From Bacillota bacterium (GTDB lineage: Bacteria; Bacillota; DTU065), in assembly GCA_012842235.1 (NCBI GenBank), contig DUTE01000305.1, forward strand, positions 1-6,889: a DNA stretch of 6,889 bases. Reading direction: 5' to 3'. Within the stretch, counting starts at the first letter, position 1, and every line of letters starts with the position of its first letter. Positions 1 to 5,230 of this stretch are shown in pieces. The notes under the pieces were generated by a model. It did not search any database and was not told where the DNA came from. It saw only the letters and a program-made list of their open reading frames with translations. The position numbers and the translations under genes are program-made.

Positions 1-3
1 AAG

Positions 4-17
4 ATCTCAGCTGAGAT
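4..17 (-). terminator. short palindrome after hup, possible terminator stem
   Basis: A perfect 14-base palindrome (ATCTCAGCTGAGAT) begins about ten bases past the hup stop codon. As RNA it could form only a short stem with a tight loop. The window ends three bases beyond it, so a following T-run can be neither seen nor excluded. Its place directly behind a single-gene unit makes a terminator plausible, but this is inference. Confidence 0.3.
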
Positions 18-27
18 GGAGGAAAGG

Positions 28-312
28 TTACTTTACCGCCTCTTTCAAGCCTTTTCCAGGTTTAAAAGCAGGCACGTTTCTAGCAGGAATGTCGATCACC
101 TTTTCAGGATCACGTGGATTGCGCCCTTTGCGAGCTTCGCGATGTCTAACCTCAAATGTACCAAAACCCACCAACTGAACCCTTTCTTTTCTGGCTAAAG
201 CTTCTGTGATGCTTTCTAAAACAGCATCTAGAGCTTTGCCAGCATCTTTTTTGGATAGACCAGCTTTCTCTGCCACGCTATTTACCAAATCCACTTTGGT
301 TACTTTTGACAT
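28..312 (-). CDS. hup: HU-family DNA-binding protein
   Basis: Histone-like HU protein, a small basic dimer that bends and compacts the nucleoid; in Bacillus the homologue (hbs) also lies just downstream of spoIVA. The 94-residue product matches the usual 90-95 of the family. Visible family marks are the N-terminal helical part (VTKVDLVNSVAEKAGLSKKD), the GFGTFEVR strand at about 49-56, the RKGRNP turn at 61-66 that starts the DNA-clasping arm, and the C-terminal VPAFKPGKGLKEAV. The arm (NPRDPEKVIDIPA) is about one residue longer than in Bacillus HBsu, from memory. The start chosen is ATG at 312 because GGGAGGTG lies six bases upstream; an in-frame GTG nine bases earlier falls inside that ribosome site and is unlikely. 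The gene is separated from spoIVA by a strong terminator, so it is probably transcribed on its own. Confidence 0.96.
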   Translation of the reverse strand: MSKVTKVDLVNSVAEKAGLSKKDAGKALDAVLESITEALARKERVQLVGFGTFEVRHREARKGRNPRDPEKVIDIPARNVPAFKPGKGLKEAVK

Positions 313-318
313 GAAGTT

Positions 319-326
319 CACCTCCC
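319..326 (-). promoter_or_regulatory. ribosome binding site of hup (decides the start)
   Basis: GGGAGGTG on the minus strand, six bases before the ATG at 312. This near-perfect site overlaps the alternative GTG start codon and so selects the downstream ATG. Confidence 0.85.
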
Positions 327-367
327 GCCAATCTACCTAACCCCTCGGAACTCCCGTCCCTAGTAGC

Positions 368-385
368 CAACCTTAATTTAGGTTG
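368..385. repeat. inverted repeat in the hup leader
   Basis: CAACCT and AGGTTG form perfect six-base arms around a six-base AT spacer. The repeat lies about 55 to 75 bases upstream of the hup start, just downstream of a possible -10 element (TATCAT, 397 to 392 on the minus strand). It could be an operator or a hairpin at the 5' end of the mRNA; nothing in the sequence decides between these. Confidence 0.45.
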
Positions 386-386
386 T

Positions 387-420
387 CTGCTATGATATTC
401 GCAAAGGACTGGCAATTTCC
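387..420 (-). promoter_or_regulatory. weak candidate promoter for hup
   Basis: The minus strand carries TATCAT (397-392), five of six matches to a sigma-A -10 box, but no good -35 at the normal spacing. Alternatively TTGCCA (415-410) could be a -35 with a 17-base spacer, but its partner TAGCAG is poor. A promoter must exist somewhere between the spoIVA terminator and hup if hup is a separate unit; the exact boxes are uncertain. Confidence 0.25.
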
Positions 421-453
421 TTCTTCTGCCAACAAAAAAACTGTTTTTTTCTT

Positions 454-485
454 AAAAAATTAGGAAGAGCGATCGCTCTTCCTAA
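454..485 (-). terminator. strong intrinsic terminator of spoIVA, overlapping its stop codon
   Basis: Positions 460-485 are a perfect 26-base palindrome centred on GCGATCGC. In RNA it gives a stem of about 11 base pairs with a GAUC loop. On the minus strand it is followed directly by six T residues (454-459). The TAG stop of spoIVA (484-482) lies inside the first arm of the stem, so the terminator begins within the coding sequence. On the plus strand the hairpin is followed by A residues, so it should work only in the spoIVA direction. Confidence 0.9.
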
Positions 486-1963
486 AAAATAATGCAAATT
501 AACCCGCCGCTGCCTTCGTTGAGAATCCGCTCTAGTGTTTCTTGTAGCTTCTCTTGAGCATTAAAAGGCATGCGATACAATTTGCTTTCAATTCCTCCAA
601 GCATCATATCGGCGAGGTTTCTACCAAGAAAATCTTTTTCCCAAATAGTATTTGGATTTTGAGTTACTTCTTCTACAAGCTGACTGACAAACTCTTCTCC
701 TTGCTTTTCTGTACCAACAAACGGTGTAACCTCTGCAAATATATCAGCTTTAATAATATGATAGGAAGGCGCTGAGGCTTTAAGTTTTAGTCCAAAACGA
801 TTGCCTTGCTTTATAGCTTCTGGCGATTCAAGGATAATATCCTCTTTTCCTGGTCTAACTATACCATAGCCTTTGTTTCTAACCTCTTGAAGTGCCTCTG
901 CTACTTTATCATACTCTTTTTTCGAACTACCGAGTTCAATTAAAAGGCTAAATAGACCTGCTTCACTCTCGACATTAAAGCCTGTGATTTCTGTAAGGAT
1001 TTCGTAAAAGACCTCTGCTTTTACATTTAGCTCAATCTTTGCTTTTCCATAACCTAAATCCATCTCTGGTGTAAGAGCTGTTTCTAGTTCATAAATCTCT
1101 TCACGTAGCTTTTCCCTTGCCCAAGCGACTTCTTTTGCTTTTTCAATGTTAGCTACATGATCAAAAATTGCCTTTTCAATTTTTTCTCTTAGTTCATGTT
1201 CCATTGGTAATTCAATGACCCAGTCAGGTAAATTAACTGAAACAGCTCTTAGCGGAAACTCGTAGAGAAGATTTGTAAGGATATTGGCAATCTGAGCTTC
1301 AGTTAGGTGAAGACAATCTACAGGCACAACTGAGACACCATATTTTGCTGAAAGTTCTTCTGCCAATAAAATTGCCTCGTCACCATAAGGGTTAACTGAA
1401 TTTAACAGGACAATAAAGGGTTTGCCAAGCTCTTTTAACTCTCTTATAACACGTTCTTCAGCTTCAACATAGTTCTCTCTAGGTAGATCGGTGATTGTGC
1501 CATCTGTTGTGACTACTAGACCTATATTAGAGTGATCCTGTATTACCTTTCTTGTTCCCATTTCTGCAGCTTTTTCAAAGCTCATCTCCTCGTCGCTCCA
1601 AGGAGTGCGGACTAAACGTAGACCTGCTTCATCTACATAACCAAGTGCACCTGTTACTGTATAACCTACACAATCAACCAATCTCAGGCTTGCTCTCATT
1701 CCTTCAGGCAACTCTACTGTTACTGCTTCATCTGGCACAAATTTTGGTTCTGTAGTCATAATCATGCGTCCTGAACCACTTTGTGGCAGTTCATCTCTGG
1801 TTCTTCTTTTTAACTGCTCATCGCGGATAAGTGGCAAAACCATAAGATCAACAAATCGTTTAATAAATGTGGATTTACCTGTACGCACAGGGCCAACTAT
1901 ACCAATGTAAATATCACCCCGTGTACGGGCCACTATGTCTCGAAAGACCGCTGTAGCTTCCAT
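482..1963 (-). CDS. spoIVA: stage IV sporulation protein A, spore coat basement-layer ATPase
   Basis: SpoIVA polymerises, with ATP hydrolysis, on the outer forespore membrane and forms the platform on which the spore coat assembles; in Bacillus it is anchored by SpoVM and is also needed for cortex formation. The 493 residues agree with 492 in B. subtilis and the sequence is alike end to end. The Walker A motif is at 24-31 (GPVRTGKS, K30), followed by the MTTEPKF segment at 69-75 with the threonines expected of the sensor region, LVDCVGYT at 95-102 as the DxxG element, and VTTDGTI at 151-157. The place of a GTPase NKxD motif is taken by LNSV, in line with ATP use. The conserved C-terminal end GSGGLICIIF is intact. 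The ATG at 1963 gives the usual N-terminus (FRDIVARTRGDIYIG) and has a strong ribosome site. The gene appears to be transcribed alone, after a long leader and before its own terminator. Expression would be expected from a mother-cell sigma-E promoter, but I could not find a convincing one. Confidence 0.98.
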   Translation of the reverse strand: MEATAVFRDIVARTRGDIYIGIVGPVRTGKSTFIKRFVDLMVLPLIRDEQLKRRTRDELPQSGSGRMIMTTEPKFVPDEAVTVELPEGMRASLRLVDCVGYTVTGALGYVDEAGLRLVRTPWSDEEMSFEKAAEMGTRKVIQDHSNIGLVVTTDGTITDLPRENYVEAEERVIRELKELGKPFIVLLNSVNPYGDEAILLAEELSAKYGVSVVPVDCLHLTEAQIANILTNLLYEFPLRAVSVNLPDWVIELPMEHELREKIEKAIFDHVANIEKAKEVAWAREKLREEIYELETALTPEMDLGYGKAKIELNVKAEVFYEILTEITGFNVESEAGLFSLLIELGSSKKEYDKVAEALQEVRNKGYGIVRPGKEDIILESPEAIKQGNRFGLKLKASAPSYHIIKADIFAEVTPFVGTEKQGEEFVSQLVEEVTQNPNTIWEKDFLGRNLADMMLGGIESKLYRMPFNAQEKLQETLERILNEGSGGLICIIF

Positions 1964-1969
1964 GCTATA

Positions 1970-1987
1970 CTCCCCTCCTAGCCTCCT
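1970..1987 (-). promoter_or_regulatory. tandem Shine-Dalgarno sequences before spoIVA
   Basis: Two AGGAGG copies lie eight bases apart (1982-1987 and 1974-1979). The nearer one runs on into GGGGAG, which ends six bases before the ATG at 1963 and is the likely functional site. The distal copy overlaps one arm of the 1985-2007 hairpin, so folding could hide it; this is inference. Confidence 0.7.
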
Positions 1988-2007
1988 AAGGCTCCTTCTT
2001 GCTTAGG
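1985..2007. repeat. inverted repeat overlapping the distal spoIVA ribosome site
   Basis: CCTAAG (1985-1990) and CTTAGG (2002-2007) form perfect six-base arms around 11 bases. The downstream arm in the mRNA shares bases with the distal AGGAGG, so this is a candidate translation-level structure. The stem is short and may be chance. Confidence 0.35.
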
Positions 2008-2008
2008 G

Positions 2009-2036
2009 TTTGTCTTTGACAACTTAGAAAGACAAA
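2009..2036. repeat. perfect 9-base inverted repeat in the spoIVA leader
   Basis: TTTGTCTTT (2009-2017) and AAAGACAAA (2028-2036) are exact complements around a 10-base spacer. The repeat lies about 45 bases before the spoIVA start. No T-run follows it on either strand, so it is not a typical terminator. It may be an operator or a leader hairpin controlling spoIVA. Confidence 0.55.
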
Positions 2037-2211
2037 TCTCTGTCTCTAAAAACTATGCATCTTTAATGCTAAGCAGAACAAGAACCTAAACCAAAGGAGT
2101 ATAACTAGAAAAAGTTAGTTCTTTTCTGTAAACCTTGTAACTGCTGTTTTGATCTATCGCTTAAAACATATGCTCAAAACTAAAAAAAGATTTCTCTTAA
2201 CACCAAGGCTC

Positions 2212-2251
2212 AATAGTTACAGAAACAATCTACACAGGAACAGTTACTATT
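2212..2251. repeat. imperfect inverted repeat with embedded AGTTAC direct repeats
   Basis: AATAGTTACAG and CAGTTACTATT pair at nine of eleven positions across a spacer of 18 bases. The same stretch holds AGTTAC twice in direct orientation (2215-2220 and 2242-2247). No function can be assigned. It is far from the spoIVA start but could lie near the start of the leader transcript. Confidence 0.3.
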
Positions 2252-2300
2252 AAAACTCAAATTATCAAGTGTCGAATTCATTTAGACTAAAAAAATAGAC

Positions 2301-2337
2301 AAAAAAAGACCTATCCCATTTAGGTAGACAGGTCTTT
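2301..2337 (-). terminator. intrinsic terminator of the der-plsY-ACT unit
   Basis: AAAGACCT and AGGTCTTT (2305-2312 and 2330-2337) form a perfect eight-base stem around 17 bases. On the minus strand the stem runs into seven T residues (2307-2301). It begins 13 bases after the stop codon of the ACT-domain gene. A T-run also follows on the plus strand (2340-2345), so it could stop transcription in both directions, although I see no plus-strand gene that needs it. Confidence 0.85.
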
Positions 2338-2350
2338 ACTTTTTTAAATT

Positions 2351-2731
2351 TTAACATAACACTTCGTATCCTGAGTTGTTTAAAACAGTAATAGCTTTTT
2401 GCAGATTATCTTTCTTTACTAAAATATAATCTGTCTCGTAGGTTGAAATAACAAATATGCTGATCTCTGCCGCTTTTAATACTTTAGAGATATCTGCAAG
2501 CACACCAACTAAGGAAAAATCTAAAGGCCCGATAACCATCAGTATATTCCAAAAAGGATCACATTTTATCCCTTTGGGAACTTGTGCTTGTAACGTTACA
2601 ATAGAGAGCTCATCTTTAGTCATAGTTAACGAGTAAAAAAGATCATTTCTAGACCATAAAGGGATTTGGGCTTTAGGGTCTAGATAACAAATAGCAAAAT
2701 CTCCATTAATTGTTTTTAACTTTAATTTCAC
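2351..2731 (-). CDS. ACT-domain-containing protein (COG3603-like)
   Basis: A 126-residue cytoplasmic protein resembling the small free-standing ACT-domain proteins of Firmicutes. The second half is the clearest: DFSLVGVLADISKVL at 71-85 and ISIFVISTYETDYILVK at 90-106, the typical strand-helix-strand of an amino-acid-sensing ACT fold. The first half looks like a second, more divergent ACT-like unit. It has no catalytic domain, so a ligand-binding or regulatory role is likely, but the ligand and partner are unknown. The start is GTG, with AGAGG eight bases before it. The gene lies about 100 bases after plsY with no terminator that I can see between them, and a terminator follows directly, so it is probably the last gene of the upstream operon; its own promoter cannot be excluded. 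It occupies the place where gpsA is found in many relatives. Confidence 0.85.
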   Translation of the reverse strand: MKLKLKTINGDFAICYLDPKAQIPLWSRNDLFYSLTMTKDELSIVTLQAQVPKGIKCDPFWNILMVIGPLDFSLVGVLADISKVLKAAEISIFVISTYETDYILVKKDNLQKAITVLNNSGYEVLC

Positions 2732-2834
2732 TTTTTTTACCTCTTTGGGAAAATAATAACCGTTAGCTGTACCTTATTCCTCGTTTATGAGAACTTAAAA
2801 AAGAGATTAATAACATAACCGCCTTAGATTCTTT
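2732..2834. other. plsY to ACT gene spacer
   Basis: About 100 AT-rich bases. Apart from the AGAGG ribosome site of the ACT gene (near 2740-2744), I see neither a GC-rich hairpin with a T-run nor a convincing promoter, so read-through from plsY is the simplest view. Confidence 0.4.
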
Positions 2835-3425
2835 TTATCTTTTCCTTAAGTTAAATTTAGACTCGGTCCCTGCTCTAAGCCTTTCAATATTGCTTTTATG
2901 CCTATAGACAGCAAAAATTGCTGCACAAATACTCATAATTATATATGGTAGCGAATAACCAAAGATTATTACCGCAAAAGGCATCGCAATTGCTGAAATA
3001 ATAGAGGCTAAGGAGACATATTTAGTTAGGTAAACCACAATAAACCATAATGGTAAAAGTATAATATATGATTTAGGAAACAAAAACAGAGCAACACCAG
3101 CTGTAGTAGCTACGCCTTTGCCACCGCCAAACTTCAAATAAACTGACCAATTGTGCCCTGCTATAGCTGCAATACTTGCCAAGATAGCACCTGTTTCATT
3201 TGCTAAGCTAAAACCAATCCAAGCACTAATAAAACCTTTTAGCAGATCTAAAACCAAAACAGATACACCTAAAATAATTCCTGTAGTTCTTTGAACATTA
3301 GTAGCCCCTATATTGCCACTCCCATATTCTCTAATATCAATACCTAAAAAGAGACGACAAAGCAATAAGCCAAAAGGTATTGAACCCACTAAATAGCCTA
3401 TTAAGATACTAAAGACTATTGGCAT
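2835..3425 (-). CDS. plsY: glycerol-3-phosphate acyltransferase PlsY
   Basis: Integral membrane enzyme that moves an acyl group from acyl-phosphate (made by PlsX) to the 1-position of glycerol-3-phosphate, giving lysophosphatidic acid, the first step of phospholipid synthesis in most Gram-positive bacteria. The 196 residues fit the family. All three signature motifs are visible: GSIPFG at 14-19 with GSGNIGATN at 35-43, GHNWSVYLKFGGGKGVAT at 90-107, and RHKSNIERLRAGTE at 175-188. Several hydrophobic segments match the multi-pass topology. The ATG at 3425 is chosen because GGAAAGGAG ends seven bases before it and the protein then begins as expected (MPIVFSILIGYLVGSIPFG). An earlier in-frame ATG at 3458 would overlap der and lacks support. 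It begins four bases after the der stop, so translation of the two is probably coupled. Its substrate would come from GpsA or GlpK, neither encoded here. Confidence 0.97.
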   Translation of the reverse strand: MPIVFSILIGYLVGSIPFGLLLCRLFLGIDIREYGSGNIGATNVQRTTGIILGVSVLVLDLLKGFISAWIGFSLANETGAILASIAAIAGHNWSVYLKFGGGKGVATTAGVALFLFPKSYIILLPLWFIVVYLTKYVSLASIISAIAMPFAVIIFGYSLPYIIMSICAAIFAVYRHKSNIERLRAGTESKFNLRKR

Positions 3426-3429
3426 ATGC

Positions 3430-4770
3430 TTACTCCTTTCCACGCCTCTGATACACATCAGATTCGCTACGAGATTTGTAATTGAGGATTATTCTAGAGC
3501 CTAAAAAGCCAAAAGCCTCTCTAAGACGATTTTCTATATACCTTGCATAGGAGAAGTGCATCAGCTTGGGATTGTTAACAAATAAAGTAAAACGAGGTGG
3601 TTTTGTTCCTGTCTGTACAGCATAATAGATCCTAAGTCTTTCTCCCTTATCAGAAGGGGGTTCTTGCATTCTTATAGCATCTCTAATTGTTTCATTAATT
3701 CTGCTTGTTGGTACCTCTAATTCTGCTTGTCTATCAAGTTCGACGATGAGTTCTAAAAGCTCACTGATTCTTTGACCTGTAATCGCTGAAATAAGTGTAA
3801 CAGGAGCATAGTTAGCAAAGGCGAGCTTTGATTCTATCTCCGCTATTGTCTTTTCAAATGTACCGGTTTCTTTAGGAATCAGATCCCATTTATTGCCGGC
3901 AAATATAATCGCTTTACCTTGTTCATGGGCGTATCCTGCAATCCTTGTATCTTGCTCTGTAACACCCTCTAAAAGATCAAGCAGATGAACAACAACATCA
4001 GCCTCATCAATAGCCCGTAAAGAGCGAATAACACTATAGCGCTCGACAGACTCCCAAATCCTACCTTTTTTTCTCAAACCGGCTGTATCGATTAGGACAT
4101 ACTCCTGTTCATTATAGATAAAAGGAACATCCACTGCATCTCTAGTAGTACCAGGTATGTCACTGACAATAACTCTTTGTTCGCCAAGAAGATTGTTTAC
4201 CAACGACGATTTACCCACATTAGGTCTACCTACTACAGCAACTTTAATTGCCTCTGTATAGTCTGGGGTACTAGTCTCAGGCAGCAGTTTGACAACCTCA
4301 TCTAAGAGATCTCCTGTGCCTGTACCATGTTCAGCTGATACCCTAATTACTTCTTCAAAACCAAGAGAATAAAAATCCCACAGCTCAGTCCCTGTAATAT
4401 TTTCCAGTTTGTTTGCAGCAATAACAACCTGTTTGCCCTTTACCCTTAAGATCTGTGCAATATCCCGATCTAGGGCAGTAACACCTTCTCTACCATCTAC
4501 AACAAAGATTATGACATCAGCTTCTTCTACAGCTATCTCTGCCTGCATCCTCGTCTCTTTGACAAATAGGTTTTCGTCATTTAAGACAATACCACCTGTA
4601 TCGATAATGGTAAAGGGTACTCCATTCCACTCAGTTTCTCCATATATACGATCCCTAGTAACACCAGGATAGTCTTCGACAATTGCTTTTCTACTTCCAC
4701 ATAACCTGTTAAATAAAGTAGATTTGCCCACATTAGGACGGCCTACAATTGCTACGACGCCTTTATGCAT
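3430..4770 (-). CDS. der: ribosome-assembly GTPase Der (EngA)
   Basis: Der is an essential GTPase with two G domains in tandem and a C-terminal KH-like domain; it assists maturation of the 50S ribosomal subunit. The 446 residues match the family (436 in B. subtilis). Domain 1 has GRPNVGKS at 10-17, GVTRD at 36-40, DTGG at 57-60 and SAE at 145-147. Domain 2 has GRPNVGKS at 181-188, PGTTRD at 206-211, DTAG at 228-231, NKWD at 293-296 and SA at 328-329. The KH-like domain covers roughly 357 to the end. The G4 motif of domain 1 is NKLE (120-123) rather than NKxD; I read the GAA codon directly, and similar Glu variants occur, from memory, in Der of some other lineages. The ATG at 4770 is chosen because AAGAGGTGA precedes it at the right distance and the product then starts in the usual way; an in-frame TTG at 4812 lies within the preceding gene. 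The spacer to that gene is four bases. Confidence 0.98.
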   Translation of the reverse strand: MHKGVVAIVGRPNVGKSTLFNRLCGSRKAIVEDYPGVTRDRIYGETEWNGVPFTIIDTGGIVLNDENLFVKETRMQAEIAVEEADVIIFVVDGREGVTALDRDIAQILRVKGKQVVIAANKLENITGTELWDFYSLGFEEVIRVSAEHGTGTGDLLDEVVKLLPETSTPDYTEAIKVAVVGRPNVGKSSLVNNLLGEQRVIVSDIPGTTRDAVDVPFIYNEQEYVLIDTAGLRKKGRIWESVERYSVIRSLRAIDEADVVVHLLDLLEGVTEQDTRIAGYAHEQGKAIIFAGNKWDLIPKETGTFEKTIAEIESKLAFANYAPVTLISAITGQRISELLELIVELDRQAELEVPTSRINETIRDAIRMQEPPSDKGERLRIYYAVQTGTKPPRFTLFVNNPKLMHFSYARYIENRLREAFGFLGSRIILNYKSRSESDVYQRRGKE

Positions 4771-4774
4771 ATGA

Positions 4775-5227
4775 TCACCTCTTGTAGCCATATTTGTCCT
4801 TGACCTTTTCAACTAAGTCTCTAATTAAAGGCAATATTTCTAGAGTGCCTGCTACACAAAGAGGACGACCAATAACAGTCAATCCCAGGTAGCGAGAGAA
4901 AAAACCTCCAAGGCGCATCTTTATATTAACATATGGCAATGTATCAATAAAGGCGATATCGTCGATTAAGTGAAATTTTCTTAGACTCTCTGTGTAATTA
5001 TTAATTACTTTTGCGTCTTTACCTCTTCCCATAGAATAGATTTTATTACCCCACTCATCCTCACCATGATAAAAAAGGCGGCCAAAATCGGCCGCAGTTA
5101 GCCTATCAAACAAAGGCATTGCTAAGAGGTCTTCACCTTGGGGATTAGATGATAAAAGGTTTAGGTGGATATAAGCTGCACTTACCGATGAGTGGGTTCC
5201 CCCATAACACTGGTAGACTATTATCAT
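4775..5227 (-). CDS. DUF3189 family protein
   Basis: A 150-residue protein of the uncharacterised DUF3189 family of spore-forming Firmicutes. The mark is the N-terminal strand followed by a small-residue loop, MIIVYQCYGGTHSSVSAA, with C7, G9-G10, H12 and S13-S14; this looks like a binding or catalytic loop, but no activity is known to me. Other visible conserved-looking parts are MPLFDRL at 37-43, FYHGEDEWGNKIYSMG at 52-67 and DTLPYVNIKMRLGGFFSR near 94-111. No signal peptide or membrane segment is evident, so it should be cytoplasmic. It starts three bases after the SpoIIP-like stop, with only a weak ribosome site (GAGG about 13 bases away), so it probably depends on translational coupling. 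It ends within the der ribosome site. The tight fit between a SpoIIP-family gene and der suggests shared expression, not a known shared pathway. Confidence 0.88.
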   Translation of the reverse strand: MIIVYQCYGGTHSSVSAAYIHLNLLSSNPQGEDLLAMPLFDRLTAADFGRLFYHGEDEWGNKIYSMGRGKDAKVINNYTESLRKFHLIDDIAFIDTLPYVNIKMRLGGFFSRYLGLTVIGRPLCVAGTLEILPLIRDLVEKVKDKYGYKR

Positions 5228-5230
5228 TCT

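Larger units (their letters stand above)
1988..2300. other. gene-free region between the ACT gene and spoIVA
   Basis: Together with the spoIVA ribosome site and the upstream terminator this makes an intergenic stretch of nearly 390 bases. It is AT-rich and I see no open reading frame of useful length on either strand. It matches no RNA gene, T-box or riboswitch that I recognise. In related spore formers gpsA often fills the space between plsY and spoIVA, but no GpsA-like peptide is visible. It contains the inverted repeats at 1985-2007, 2009-2036 and 2212-2251. It presumably includes the spoIVA promoter. The best -10-like string for sigma-E is CATAGTTT (57-50 of the 2000s, minus strand), but it lacks an acceptable -35. 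Confidence 0.6.

Noticed and set aside
16..198. Plus-strand open frame antisense to hup
   Set aside because: It lies wholly opposite the well-supported hup gene, its product resembles no known protein, and it has no ribosome site that I can see.
433..450. A-run, CTG, T-run inverted repeat beyond the spoIVA terminator
   Set aside because: Low-complexity AT symmetry without GC pairs; it may add to termination but cannot be called a separate element.
554..775. Plus-strand open frame antisense to spoIVA
   Set aside because: Shadow of the conserved spoIVA reading frame; composition is not protein-like.
1552..1755. Leucine-rich plus-strand open frame antisense to spoIVA
   Set aside because: The leucine run is an effect of reading spoIVA codons in reverse; no independent support.
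2050..2057. CATAGTTT as a sigma-E -10 box for spoIVA
   Set aside because: It matches CATA---T on the minus strand, but no ATA-containing -35 lies 13 to 15 bases upstream. Too weak to call.
1988..2300. A decayed gpsA gene or T-box leader in the long spacer
   Set aside because: I see no GpsA motif in any frame and no T-box sequence such as the conserved GGTGG-type antiterminator core. This is a visual check only; a translated search would settle it.
3426..3458. Earlier in-frame ATG start for plsY
   Set aside because: It would overlap der and add a polar stretch before the first membrane segment; the ATG at 3425 has a better ribosome site and the family N-terminus.
4409..4672. Plus-strand open frame antisense to der
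   Set aside because: Shadow of der, which is conserved throughout this stretch.
4771..4812. Earlier in-frame TTG start for der
   Set aside because: It would lie within the DUF3189 gene and add 14 residues not usual for Der; the ATG at 4770 has a strong ribosome site.
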